Assembly: GCA_023389035.1 (NCBI GenBank)
Contig: JAEWFC010000015.1
Coordinates: forward strand, 366,881-430,880
Direction: 5' to 3'
DNA length: 64,000 nt
Source of the DNA: Acidobacteriota bacterium
GTDB lineage: Bacteria > Acidobacteriota > Blastocatellia > Pyrinomonadales > Pyrinomonadaceae
The position numbers and the translations under genes are program-made. How positions within the stretch are numbered: position 1 is the first letter of the stretch; every line of letters starts with the position of its first letter. Of this stretch, positions 8,863 to 17,867 are shown piece by piece. A model generated the notes under the pieces. The model was given only the letters and a program-made list of their open reading frames with translations, did no database searches and was not told where the DNA came from.

Positions 8863-9049
8863 TATGTCATCGGCTGCAATAGCACGGCGCTTGAAACAGA
8901 CCGAGCAGTTACGAAGGCTAAGCCTTTCTTTGATGAAAGCAAAACTGTTGACGGACGAGGAAGCTGTTAAACTGAGGCAGAAGTTTCGTGAAAGCAAAGC
9001 TATGCAGCGTAAAATGCCGCCTGATTGCGGAGACTCATCGGAGTCGTAG
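8849..9049 (+). CDS. Small helical hypothetical protein
   Basis: A 66-residue, positively charged and strongly helical protein. The central KAKLLTDEEAVKLRQKF recalls the short C-terminal helical hairpins of SHOCT-like domains (LxTxEE pattern), but the match is weak. The ATG is preceded by GGAGAAAGAG. It follows the membrane-anchored hypothetical and is followed by a truncated ORF that resembles the start of an amidohydrolase. Function unknown. Confidence 0.45.
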   Translation: MKTIDMSSAAIARRLKQTEQLRRLSLSLMKAKLLTDEEAVKLRQKFRESKAMQRKMPPDCGDSSES

Positions 9050-9050
9050 C

Positions 9051-9164
9051 ATGCTAGTTATCGACGCCCATACTCACGTTTTTCGAACGGTATTCCTTCG
9101 CGGAGCGACGGTCCGGGTTCGGCACCGGCCGCAACGCAATGTAGCTGCCACCGAGATAAGCTAA
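9051..9164 (+). pseudogene. Amidohydrolase N-terminal fragment
   Basis: A 37-codon ORF beginning MLVIDAHTHVF, the typical first strand and metal-binding HxH of metal-dependent amidohydrolases (compare MLKIDIHTHIL of the decarboxylase at 11091). After about 11 residues the similarity stops and the frame closes at TAA. It is best read as the degraded 5' end of a lost amidohydrolase gene, or as a chance resemblance. Confidence 0.35.
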
Positions 9165-9197
9165 AGGCTGGCACGCTGCTTGCGGCTCCTATTCAAC

Positions 9198-10172
9198 ATG
9201 ACTGAATCAAGACGAGCATCGCTCAGCCATGATGTTTTAGAAGCTATCGATAATTTCGTTCGCGGCACCGATTTTGCGTCGAAGGGTGCCGTATTCACTG
9301 ATCTCGACGGGACTGCTGTTCATGAAGACAAAGGCCGCGTTTACATTCCAGAGCCCGTGGAATTCGGGTTGCGGGCCGTGTATACGTATGGCAGGCCGGT
9401 GGTTTTGAATTCACTTCGCTTTCCGCTGTCGGTAATGCGTACATTCGGAAAGGAATGGCTCGAGATCGCGGAATCGCCCATTCCGGTCGTATCAATGAAC
9501 GGTAGCCAGATCGGCTACGTCGATCGGGACGAGAAGGGCGAGCTCAGTTTCGAAGAGATCACGGCGTTCACGCTTACAGCCAACGAGATCGATGCAGTGA
9601 TCACCGGGGTCGAAGCACTGCTGCGGGACGATATTCGTGACGTTCTGCTTTTTTATTATCCGCGTGACTGGCGAATGGGTGAGATGATCTGGACGCCCGT
9701 CGCCGAAAAGGTCGATCACGTTAAAAGAAAATATCTAAGTGCCTCCGCGGTGACCACCGTTGAGCTGGATAAGCTGCAGGAGCAGCTGCATGCCGAGGAG
9801 ATCTGCATGATCTTTTTGCTGGTCGAGCGGCCTGCTGATGATCTGATGGCTTATCAGCATTCAAAACCCAGCAGCTTTTTCACGACAAAAGGTGTCGACA
9901 AACTTTCGGGTACGCACGCAGTTGCAAAACATCTCGGCGTCAACCTGGCGAGCTCGGTTGGTGCCGGTGACACTCCGATGGATATCTTTCTCGATGGTGC
10001 CGGGCTCGCCGTACACGTCGGCGGTATGGAGTTGCCATTCCGCGGGACTCACACAACGATCAAGGTTAAAGACTCGTTCGAACTGGGCGAAGTTCTATTC
10101 CGGCTGGCGGGAATCCAGGAGAAGATCAACTATGCAAGAAAAGAACCCCTCGTCAGCCGCAAAGGTCAATAA
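9198..10172 (+). CDS. HAD-superfamily hydrolase (Cof-like)
   Basis: A 324-residue haloacid-dehalogenase-type phosphatase. Motif I is FTDLDGT with nucleophile Asp35 and general acid Asp37. A serine/threonine motif II is probably VVSMNGS. Motif IV is VGAGDTPMD near residue 263. The large cap between motifs resembles Cof/sucrose-phosphatase types. Substrate unknown. The next gene, a kinase-like phosphotransferase, begins 41 bp inside this one, so the two form a coupled phosphatase/kinase pair. The ATG at 9198 is preferred over an in-frame start at 9180. Confidence 0.85.
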   Translation: MTESRRASLSHDVLEAIDNFVRGTDFASKGAVFTDLDGTAVHEDKGRVYIPEPVEFGLRAVYTYGRPVVLNSLRFPLSVMRTFGKEWLEIAESPIPVVSMNGSQIGYVDRDEKGELSFEEITAFTLTANEIDAVITGVEALLRDDIRDVLLFYYPRDWRMGEMIWTPVAEKVDHVKRKYLSASAVTTVELDKLQEQLHAEEICMIFLLVERPADDLMAYQHSKPSSFFTTKGVDKLSGTHAVAKHLGVNLASSVGAGDTPMDIFLDGAGLAVHVGGMELPFRGTHTTIKVKDSFELGEVLFRLAGIQEKINYARKEPLVSRKGQ

Positions 10173-11076
10173 ATTTAAGGAGCATGCGCGCTCCGTCATC
10201 GACCATTATTTCGGCAGCAAGCCCCGCCGCATCGAACACAGATCAGCGGGGCTTTCGAATCTTGTTTTCGCCGTAAGCCATAAAGAAGGCGATTTTGTGG
10301 TCAGGATCAGTCCGGACGCAGGGTCCTTGAACGTGTTCCTTAAAGAGCAATGGGCGGAGTCGGCCGCAAGAAAGGCCGGAGTGCCAACTGCCGAGATACT
10401 CGAAGTGGGTTCGTCCGTCATACCGTTTCCCTACATGATCGTGCGAAAGGTTGATGGGTCGAATGGACTGAATCACGAAAAGCGCCGGGACATCGTTAGG
10501 CAAATGGGCAGTCACGCCGCCGTTATAAACTCGATCAAGACACATGGCTTTGGCTCGACCTTCGACTGGTCTAAGAACCGTCTTTCAAAAAACGAGACTT
10601 GGAAGGAATATCTTGAGAATGAATACGGATTCGGCAAGAGGATCGAAACGCTGGCGAAGCTCTCGCTGATCGAAAAGGCTCAGTCCAAAGAACTTCAGCG
10701 GATCATGCGATCGGCTGCGAGTATGAGGCCTAAGGCCGTTCTTGCTCACAGCGACGTTCGCCTTAAGAATGTGATGGCAGATGAAAACGGAAAGGTGACG
10801 GCAATAATCGACTGGGATAATTCGATCTCAACGATCGGTGCCGAATGGGAACTCTCGATCGCTCTCCACGACCTTGGGATCGATGAAAAACAGCTTTTTC
10901 TGGAAGGATACGGCATTAAACCGAAGAAGATGGCAGATGCACTCCCTCTCATCAAGGCCTTTAACATGCTAAATTACACTCAAGAGGCTGAGCGGCTTGC
11001 AGCTAAAAACGACAAAAGGAGCCTCGATATGCTTCGAATGCGTTTCAGCGGAGCCTTTGACCTCTATAGTATTTAA
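10132..11076 (+). CDS. Aminoglycoside phosphotransferase-family (APH) kinase-like protein
   Basis: A 314-residue protein with the APH/choline-kinase fold. It has a glycine-poor N-lobe (SAGLSNLVFAVSHKEGDFVVRI), the catalytic loop LAHSDVRLKNVM (the HxDxxxxN pattern), and the metal-binding IIDWDNS. The family phosphorylates small molecules, or proteins after repair of glycated residues; a specific substrate cannot be read from sequence. The start is the ATG at 10132, preceded by AGGAG. The frame is open further upstream only as an overlap with the HAD gene. Coupling to the HAD hydrolase by a 41-bp overlap suggests a shared metabolite. Confidence 0.85.
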   Translation: MQEKNPSSAAKVNKFKEHARSVIDHYFGSKPRRIEHRSAGLSNLVFAVSHKEGDFVVRISPDAGSLNVFLKEQWAESAARKAGVPTAEILEVGSSVIPFPYMIVRKVDGSNGLNHEKRRDIVRQMGSHAAVINSIKTHGFGSTFDWSKNRLSKNETWKEYLENEYGFGKRIETLAKLSLIEKAQSKELQRIMRSAASMRPKAVLAHSDVRLKNVMADENGKVTAIIDWDNSISTIGAEWELSIALHDLGIDEKQLFLEGYGIKPKKMADALPLIKAFNMLNYTQEAERLAAKNDKRSLDMLRMRFSGAFDLYSI

Positions 11077-11090
11077 CCCTACGGCTATTA

Positions 11091-12107
11091 ATGCTTAAGA
11101 TCGACATCCACACGCACATACTGCCGAAAGATATCCCTGCGTGGAAAGACCGATTTGGGTACGGCGGGTTTATTTCGCTGGATCATTACAAGCCGTCCTG
11201 CGCCCACATGGTCCGTGATGACGGGAAGCAGTTTCGCGATGTCGAATCGAACTGTTGGGACCCGGCGAAGCGGATCGAGGAGATGGACCGCTTCGGCGTC
11301 GGAGCTCAGGTACTTTCTACCGTTCCGGTGATGTTCAGCTATTGGGCAAAACCAGCCGATGGAGCAGAGGTCGCAAAGTTCCTCAATGACCATATTGCTG
11401 AGATCGTCTCTGAGTACCCGCTGCGATACATAGGGCTCGGCACGGTGCCGATGCAGGACACGACGCTTGCGATCGCAGAGCTCGAGCGATGCAAGCGCAT
11501 CGGCATCGCCGGTGTTCAGATCGGGACGAACATTAACCAGCTTAATCTCGGCGAGTCGCAATTTTTTGACTTTTTTCGGGCCTGTGAAGAGCTCGGGATG
11601 GCGGTTTTTGTTCACCCTTGGGAAATGATGGGCGAGGGCGATATGCAGAAATATTGGCTGCCGTGGCTAGTGGGAATGCCTGCAGAAACGTCGCGCGCTA
11701 TTTGCTCGCTGATCTTCTCGGGCACGTTAGAGCAGCTGCCGCGGTTAAGGATCTGTTTTGCGCATGGCGGTGGCTCGTTTCCCGCGACCTTGGGTCGCAT
11801 TCGGCATGGTTTTGACGTCAGGCCCGATCTTGTCGCCGTAGATAACAAGGTCGACCCGCTCGATTACGCGCGGCGGATCTATTTCGATTCGCTCGTTCAT
11901 GAGCCGAAAATGCTTGAGTATTTGTTAGGTCTTGCCGGGTCGGACCGCGTCGCCCTTGGAACGGACTATCCGTTCCCGCTCGGTGAGCTTGAGCCGGGAC
12001 GCTTAATAGATTCAATGAATTACAGCGATGATGTCCAAGCGGACCTATTGTATCGGACCGCTCTCAGATGGCTTGGCTTGCCTGAGACGCAATTTATTAC
12101 CCCCTGA
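11091..12107 (+). CDS. 2-amino-3-carboxymuconate-6-semialdehyde decarboxylase (ACMSD)
   Basis: Amidohydrolase_2 family metal-dependent decarboxylase of 338 residues. It diverts ACMS, the HaaO product, to 2-aminomuconate semialdehyde and away from quinolinate. Metal and catalytic residues are in place: His7 and His9 (HTH), His175 (VHPWEMMG), His225 (FAHGGGSFP) and Asp292 (GTDYPFPLGE). The last motif and the long match across the domain distinguish it from generic amidohydrolases. It lies 14 bp after the APH gene and upstream of kynU. The stop is overlapped by a small minus-strand ORF. Confidence 0.93.
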   Translation: MLKIDIHTHILPKDIPAWKDRFGYGGFISLDHYKPSCAHMVRDDGKQFRDVESNCWDPAKRIEEMDRFGVGAQVLSTVPVMFSYWAKPADGAEVAKFLNDHIAEIVSEYPLRYIGLGTVPMQDTTLAIAELERCKRIGIAGVQIGTNINQLNLGESQFFDFFRACEELGMAVFVHPWEMMGEGDMQKYWLPWLVGMPAETSRAICSLIFSGTLEQLPRLRICFAHGGGSFPATLGRIRHGFDVRPDLVAVDNKVDPLDYARRIYFDSLVHEPKMLEYLLGLAGSDRVALGTDYPFPLGELEPGRLIDSMNYSDDVQADLLYRTALRWLGLPETQFITP

Positions 12108-12270
12108 AGGCCATCAGAATTCGGCGAGCCAAAACTAGTGGAGCACCGATAACCGCGAGCAGAATGTTAAACACGAACAAGCCCGCAAAGAAAACGTCGA
12201 ATTTTGTGACGGATGTCCTTTTTTCTTTCTGCGACCGATGAAAACATTGCGGAAGTACCAGGTGGCTCAT
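12097..12270 (-). CDS. Possible small single-pass membrane protein
   Basis: A 57-codon ORF on the minus strand, in the 304-bp gap between the decarboxylase and kynU. It encodes a basic N-terminus, then FDVFFAGLFVFNILLAVIG, a good transmembrane helix, then LARRILMAFRG with positive charges. Its 3' end overlaps the decarboxylase stop by 11 bp. Hydrophobicity and charge layout favour a real protein, but no homologue is recognised and no strong Shine-Dalgarno is seen. Apart from this ORF I see nothing definite in the gap. Confidence 0.35.
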   Translation of the reverse strand: MSHLVLPQCFHRSQKEKRTSVTKFDVFFAGLFVFNILLAVIGAPLVLARRILMAFRG

Positions 12271-12411
12271 GCGATTCGTGGTGTGCCCTTAAGGTAGTGC
12301 CGGGCTTCACCTCTCCTACACTATATTAGTTACCTTTCGCTCCGGCTTTGCAAGCCCGGATGGCCAGACACTTTTTGTAAACCGTTATCGTTGGCTGTAA
12401 ATTCGTCATAA

Positions 12412-13683
12412 ATGACTCTTCCGGTTTCAATCGACACGTCAAATGCCGCAGCGTTAGATCGTAACGACCCGCTCGCCCGTTTTCGGGAGCGATTCCACAT
12501 TCCGCCCGGCCCGACCGGCGAACCGTCCGTATATTTTACGGGCAATTCCCTGGGCCTACAGCCGAGATCTGCACGCGGCCACATTCTTGAGGTTTTGGAC
12601 GACTGGGCTGCACTCGGCGTTGAGGGTCACGTTCACGCTAGACATCCGTGGCTTCCTTATCACGAAATCGTAACCGAATCGCTCGGCCGCGTAGTTGGGG
12701 CCAAGCCTGTCGAGGTGGTTGCGATGAACTCGCTGACCGTCAATCTTCACCTGCTGATGGTCTCGTTCTACCGTCCGACCGCAGAGCGTTTCAAGATCGT
12801 TATTGAGAGAGGAGCATTCCCTTCCGATCGATATGCGGTCGAATCACAGCTGAGGTTTCACGGGTTCGACGCGAATTCCGGACTGATCGAACTGACGCCG
12901 CGTGAGGGTGAAGACTGTCTTCGCACGGAAGATATTGCAGAGGCGATCGAGCGGGATGGAGACTCTGTTGCGTTGATCCTGCTTGGCGGCGTGAATTATT
13001 ACACCGGACAGGCTTTTGTTATGGAGGCGATAACTCGCGCCGGCCAGCGAAAAGGCTGCGTGGTCGGATTTGATCTCGCTCATGCAGCCGGCAACCTGGA
13101 GCTCAAGCTGCATGACTGGAACGTAGATTTTGCGGCGTGGTGTTCTTACAAATACCTGAACGCCGGGCCTGGCGGCATCGCCGGGATCTTTGTCCACGAA
13201 CGGCACTCCCGTTCGTTCGATCTGCCAAGGTTTGTCGGTTGGTGGGGACACGACAAGGACACGCGTTTTCTGATGGGCCCGGAGTTTCGACCGCTCGCAG
13301 GTGCCGAAGGGTGGCAGCTTTCTAATCCGCCGATCTTTCAACTCGCGTCACTGCGGGCTTCCCTTGAGGTGTTTGATGAAGCAACAATGCCTGCTCTTCG
13401 GGCAAGATCGATCGAGCTGACCGCCTATTTGGAAAAGCTGCTGGAAGATATCGGTGACGCGCGGATCTCGATCATCACGCCTTCAGAAACGAATGAGCGC
13501 GGCTGCCAGCTTTCGATCCGCGTTAACAATGCCGATCGCACATTGTTTGAATCGATCACAGACCGCGGAGTGATCGCGGATTGGCGTGAACCTGACGTTA
13601 TCCGCGTCGCACCCGTGCCGTTGTACAACTCTTTCTCCGACGTCGCGAGATTTGCCGAAGTGCTTCGCGACTGTTTGCGCTAA
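12412..13683 (+). CDS. kynU: Kynureninase
   Basis: PLP enzyme that splits kynurenine or 3-hydroxykynurenine into (3-hydroxy)anthranilate and alanine. The 423-residue sequence shows YFTGNSLGLQPR near the N-terminus, the aspartate/histidine pair FDLAHAAGN, and the PLP lysine Lys247 in WCSYKYLNAGPG. The C-terminal domain carries the substrate arginine region WREPDVIRVAPVPLYN. Length and motifs match the family. It is the first gene of a tight run kynU, formate dehydrogenase, kmo, with 50 bp to the next gene. Confidence 0.97.
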   Translation: MTLPVSIDTSNAAALDRNDPLARFRERFHIPPGPTGEPSVYFTGNSLGLQPRSARGHILEVLDDWAALGVEGHVHARHPWLPYHEIVTESLGRVVGAKPVEVVAMNSLTVNLHLLMVSFYRPTAERFKIVIERGAFPSDRYAVESQLRFHGFDANSGLIELTPREGEDCLRTEDIAEAIERDGDSVALILLGGVNYYTGQAFVMEAITRAGQRKGCVVGFDLAHAAGNLELKLHDWNVDFAAWCSYKYLNAGPGGIAGIFVHERHSRSFDLPRFVGWWGHDKDTRFLMGPEFRPLAGAEGWQLSNPPIFQLASLRASLEVFDEATMPALRARSIELTAYLEKLLEDIGDARISIITPSETNERGCQLSIRVNNADRTLFESITDRGVIADWREPDVIRVAPVPLYNSFSDVARFAEVLRDCLR

Positions 13684-13733
13684 ACTAAAAGCGGATCCGC
13701 CGCGTTTGGCTCCGGCGTATCCTGGAGGGCCAC

Positions 13734-16427
13734 ATGCTCACCGCCACCATCAACGGAAAGCCGCACGAATTTCCTGAAGGCATCACCGTGCTCGAAGCCG
13801 CACGCTCTGCAGGTTTCGAGATCCCAACTCTTTGCAACGATCCCCGCTTAAAACCCGTCGGCGCCTGTCGTCTCTGCCTCGTTAACATCGACGGCTCGGG
13901 TCACGATGCGGTCTCTTGCAAGACACTGCTCGCGAACGGCATGAACGTTGTCACTGACAGCGAAGAACTCGAGAACGCGCGACGCTGGAACCTGCGCATG
14001 CTGGCTCGGGAGTATCCTGCTGACGCTTTCGAAGAATATCCGGACAAACCTTTTCATTCCGCCGCTCGTCGCTATGGTCTTACAGTCGACGATTTCCAGA
14101 AGGACCTCAACGGCCATGCGGTCGATGATTCGCACACCTATATCCGTGTGGACATGACACGCTGCATCGATTGCTACGCGTGCGTCCGGATATGTGACGA
14201 GGTCCAGGGACAGTTCGTTTGGCAGGTTGTTGGAAGGGGCGAGAATTCGACGATCGTACCGGATTCTTTCGGCGCTTTCGGGGCCAGCAGCTGCGTTTCC
14301 TGCGGCGCTTGCGTGGATGCGTGCCCTTCAGGCGCTCTCGAGGATAAGGCCAGGATCGAACGCGGAGCCGCGGAAACCTGGACAAAAACGACTTGCCCGT
14401 ACTGCGGAACCGGCTGTGAGATGAGTGTCGGCGTTCGAGATGACAAGGTCGTTCAGGTCCGCCCGGCAAACGACGCTCCGGTAAATCACGGCCATCTGTG
14501 CGTTAAAGGCCGGTATGCTTTCGACTTCATTGATGCAGCAGACCGCGTAACCGAACCAATGATCCGCGTTGATGGAGAGTGGAAAACCGTAACCTGGGAT
14601 GCGGCTCTGTCATTCACCGCCGAGCGTCTCGCAGCGATTCGTGAAAGCTCGGGGCCTGAAAGCATCGCAGTTCTTGGTTCAGCACGCGCGACGAATGAGG
14701 AAAACTATCTTGCTCAAAAATTCGCTCGTGTCGCTATCGGCACTAATAATGTCGATTGCTGCGCCCGAGTTTGCCACACGCCGTCGGCCGCCGCAATGAA
14801 GATGATGCTTGGGACGGGTGCGGCAACGAATTCCTTCAACGATATTGAGCTCGCGCGAACGATATTACTTTGCGGGGCGAATCCGACCGAGAATCATCCC
14901 ATACCGGGTGCACGGATCAAGCAGGCGGTGCTAAAGGGTGCGAACCTAATAGTCGTAGATCCTAGAAAGACCGAACTCACTGAGTACGCCGACGTTCATC
15001 TGCAGCTCCGTCCCGGAACGAACATTCTAATGTTCAATGCACTTGCCCACGCGGTGATCGATGAGGGTTTGGCAGATGAGACGTATTTGAGAGAGCGAGT
15101 CACCGAATATGAAGAGTTCCGGTCGTTTGTCTCGGACTATTCGCCCGAAGCGGTAGCGGAACGATGTGGTGTCGACGCTGAACTGATCCGAGCAGCAGCA
15201 CGTTTATATGCGGCCGCAAAGCCGGCGATGTGCATGCACGGGCTCGGCATGACCGAACACCTTCAAGGTACCGAGGGTGTGATGTCAATCGTTAACCTTG
15301 CATTGCTGACCGGTAATATCGGCCGTCTGGGTTCGGGTGTCAACCCACTCCGCGGTCAAAACAACGTTCAGGGCTCGGCCCATATGGGCTGCGATCCCGG
15401 AATATTGCCGGGCTCGATAGCTGTCGAGGCCGGGCGTGAACTCTACGAACGTGAGGTCGGCGTAACGCTGCCAACCGTCGCAGGGCTAAACCAGCTGCAG
15501 ATGATGGACGCGGCTCGCAAAGGAAAACTAAAAGCGCTGTGGGCCATCGGTTACGACGTTTTTCTATCGAACGCGAATGCCACTGAGACCGCCGCCTCAC
15601 TCGGCAGCATCGACCTGCTCGTGGTCCAGGACCTTTTTCTGACTGAGACCGCTAAACGGTTTGCACACGTCTTCTTTCCGGCCGCGTCGTCGTTCGAAAA
15701 GGACGGCACCTTTATGAATGCCGAACGTCGGATACAGCGTATTCGCAAGGCAATTGAGCCGCGAGGAAACTCTCGGTCGGACCTGGAGATCATCTGCGGC
15801 CTCGCGACAGCAATGGGCTGTGCGGATCAATTTGATTTCAGATCGCCTGAGGAAGTTTGGAACGAGGTCCGACGCGTGTGGCCTGGGGGCAGCGGCGTAA
15901 GCTACGAACGCATAGAAGACGCAGGCCTTCAGTGGCCGTGTCCGGACGAAGATCACCCGGGCACGACCGTATTGCACGCTGAGGAATTCTCGCTTGGCAA
16001 AACCACCGCCCTGCGTCGGATCAAGTTTCGAGCAACGTCCGAAGTGGTCTCTGATGAATTTCCGTTCCTGCTCACAACGGGCCGAACGCTGCACCAATTC
16101 AACGCCGGAACGATGACGATGAGGACACCTAACGCCAAACTTCGTCCGACCGATCTCCTGATGATATCGCCCGCCGACGCAGAACGTTTGGGGATCGCAG
16201 GGGGCGAGGTTGTAAGATTGAAGAGTTCGTACGGCGAAGCGGAACTCCCTGCAGAGGTGACCACAGCGATGAAAAGCGGTGAGTTGTTCGCCACTTTTCA
16301 CGATGCGAGGGTGTTTCTGAATTTTGTCACGTCGCCCGTTCGCGACAGATTTACTCAGGCACCCGAATTTAAAGTAACGGCGGTTCGTGTCGAGAAAATA
16401 CCTTCCGCAGAACCGGCACAGTTGTAA
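13734..16427 (+). CDS. Formate dehydrogenase alpha subunit, molybdopterin, Cys type
   Basis: An 897-residue enzyme of the NAD-linked FdhA type. Its domains in order are an N-terminal [2Fe-2S] domain (cysteines in TLCNDPRLKPVGACRLC), a His/Cys NuoG-like segment, two [4Fe-4S] motifs (CIDCYACVRIC and CVSCGACVDAC), a further [4Fe-4S] site (CPYCGTGC), and the molybdopterin catalytic domain. The metal ligand is cysteine at residue 347 (RVCHTPSAAAMK), not selenocysteine, although tRNA-Sec is encoded in this window. TGGAGG precedes the ATG. It lies between kynU and kmo and its stop directly abuts the kmo start. Diaphorase subunits are not adjacent, so the electron acceptor is unclear. Confidence 0.92.
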   Translation: MLTATINGKPHEFPEGITVLEAARSAGFEIPTLCNDPRLKPVGACRLCLVNIDGSGHDAVSCKTLLANGMNVVTDSEELENARRWNLRMLAREYPADAFEEYPDKPFHSAARRYGLTVDDFQKDLNGHAVDDSHTYIRVDMTRCIDCYACVRICDEVQGQFVWQVVGRGENSTIVPDSFGAFGASSCVSCGACVDACPSGALEDKARIERGAAETWTKTTCPYCGTGCEMSVGVRDDKVVQVRPANDAPVNHGHLCVKGRYAFDFIDAADRVTEPMIRVDGEWKTVTWDAALSFTAERLAAIRESSGPESIAVLGSARATNEENYLAQKFARVAIGTNNVDCCARVCHTPSAAAMKMMLGTGAATNSFNDIELARTILLCGANPTENHPIPGARIKQAVLKGANLIVVDPRKTELTEYADVHLQLRPGTNILMFNALAHAVIDEGLADETYLRERVTEYEEFRSFVSDYSPEAVAERCGVDAELIRAAARLYAAAKPAMCMHGLGMTEHLQGTEGVMSIVNLALLTGNIGRLGSGVNPLRGQNNVQGSAHMGCDPGILPGSIAVEAGRELYEREVGVTLPTVAGLNQLQMMDAARKGKLKALWAIGYDVFLSNANATETAASLGSIDLLVVQDLFLTETAKRFAHVFFPAASSFEKDGTFMNAERRIQRIRKAIEPRGNSRSDLEIICGLATAMGCADQFDFRSPEEVWNEVRRVWPGGSGVSYERIEDAGLQWPCPDEDHPGTTVLHAEEFSLGKTTALRRIKFRATSEVVSDEFPFLLTTGRTLHQFNAGTMTMRTPNAKLRPTDLLMISPADAERLGIAGGEVVRLKSSYGEAELPAEVTTAMKSGELFATFHDARVFLNFVTSPVRDRFTQAPEFKVTAVRVEKIPSAEPAQL

Positions 16428-17792
16428 ATGAGCAAAGATAAAGTCCTGATAATTGGAGCCGGCCTTGCCGGCTCGCTTCTGTCGATCTACCTAGCGAAAC
16501 GCGGTATCGCGGTCGATGTGTTCGAAGCCCGCGGCGACATGCGGAGAGAGGCGGTAGCAGCCGGCCGCTCGATCAATCTTGCTCTCTCGGACCGTGGTAT
16601 CGCGGCCCTCCGCGAGGTCGGAATGGACGAATATATGCTCGCCGAAGCCGTTCCGATGTATGGGCGGATGATCCATTCCGTAGTTGGCGAGACCAAGTTA
16701 CTGCCCTACAGCGGACGGCCGGGTGAGTACATCAACTCGGTGTCACGCGGCGGCTTGAACATTGCTCTGATCAACGAAGCTGAACGACAGGGCGGCGTCC
16801 GATTTTTCTTCAACGAACCCTCTAACGGATTTGACGCCCGGACGGGTGAGGTGTTCTTTTCGAGCGGGCGGACCGCGACGGGAACGACCGTGATCGCGAC
16901 CGACGGTGCAGGCTCCGCAATCCGACGCTCGATGCTCGATGGCGGTGTCAGTCGATTCAATTTCTCGCAGTCGTGGCTGGATCACGGGTACAAAGAGCTG
17001 CATATCCCGCCAGCCGAGGGCGCCGAAAAATTCCGCATCGACGGCCGTGCACTGCACATCTGGCCGCGGCACAAGTTCATGATGATCGCCCTGCCGAATT
17101 TTGACGGCAGCTTCACGTGCACCTTATTTCTGGCTCACAAAACCGGATCGACTGATGGGTTTACTACCGCCGAAGAAGCCTCGTTTGAGAATTTAAGCGA
17201 TACGTCCGCCGTCGTACGATTCTTCGACCGTGAATTCCCTGACGCTGCATCGTTGATGCCCACGCTCGCGGACGACTTCGAATCTAATCCAACCGGCAAT
17301 CTCGGTACCGTGAAATGTTGGCCCTGGAACGTCGGAGGTCGAGCCCTTCTTCTCGGGGATTCAGCACACGCCATCGTTCCGTTCTATGGGCAGGGAATGA
17401 ATTGTGCTTTTGAGGATGTTCGCCTTCTCGATCAGCTGATCGAGAAGTTAGGGACCGATTGGGAAACAGTGTTTGAAGAATATGGCCGCCTTCGAAAGAT
17501 AAATACGGACGCGATCGCCGATATGGCCGAGGAAAATTTCTACGAAATGCGGAACGCGACCGCCGATCCCGTTTTCCAACGTAAACGCGAACTCGAAACC
17601 CGGCTTGAGAACACATTTCCCAATTATTTTTCAAAGTACTCTATGGTGACCTTTCGAGAAGATCTGCCCTATTCGGCCGCAAAACAAAAGGGCAACGCTC
17701 AGGACGCATTGCTGATGGAGATATGTTCAGCTGTCGACAACGTGAAGCATCTCGACATCGACAGTATCCACCGACGCCTGCAAGCCCTCTGA
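16428..17792 (+). CDS. kmo: Kynurenine 3-monooxygenase
   Basis: FAD-dependent aromatic hydroxylase converting L-kynurenine to 3-hydroxykynurenine with NADPH and O2. This 454-residue protein has the N-terminal dinucleotide fold IIGAGLAGSLLSIYLAKRG, RSINLALSDRG, and the second FAD motif LLLGDSAHAIVPFYGQGMN, typical of KMO. The start codon follows the formate dehydrogenase stop without a gap (TAAATG), so it must be in the same transcript. Product use by KynU, HaaO and ACMSD is encoded upstream. Confidence 0.96.
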   Translation: MSKDKVLIIGAGLAGSLLSIYLAKRGIAVDVFEARGDMRREAVAAGRSINLALSDRGIAALREVGMDEYMLAEAVPMYGRMIHSVVGETKLLPYSGRPGEYINSVSRGGLNIALINEAERQGGVRFFFNEPSNGFDARTGEVFFSSGRTATGTTVIATDGAGSAIRRSMLDGGVSRFNFSQSWLDHGYKELHIPPAEGAEKFRIDGRALHIWPRHKFMMIALPNFDGSFTCTLFLAHKTGSTDGFTTAEEASFENLSDTSAVVRFFDREFPDAASLMPTLADDFESNPTGNLGTVKCWPWNVGGRALLLGDSAHAIVPFYGQGMNCAFEDVRLLDQLIEKLGTDWETVFEEYGRLRKINTDAIADMAEENFYEMRNATADPVFQRKRELETRLENTFPNYFSKYSMVTFREDLPYSAAKQKGNAQDALLMEICSAVDNVKHLDIDSIHRRLQAL

Positions 17793-17867
17793 CGCCAGAT
17801 CACCAGCTACAACGTGATCAGTTCCGGCTAACATCTTATCGATGTTAGAATTCATCCCGTCCGCCAA

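Noticed and set aside
8788..8980. Selenocysteine readthrough at the TGA ending the 24-codon ORF
   Set aside because: The readthrough peptide has no recognisable redox motif and overlaps the better-supported ORF at 8849.
14760..14790. Selenocysteine formate dehydrogenase
   Set aside because: The codon at the metal-ligand position is TGC, so the enzyme is the cysteine form.
15597..16301. 234-codon minus-strand ORF inside formate dehydrogenase
   Set aside because: It is antisense to a conserved coding region with no recognisable domain.
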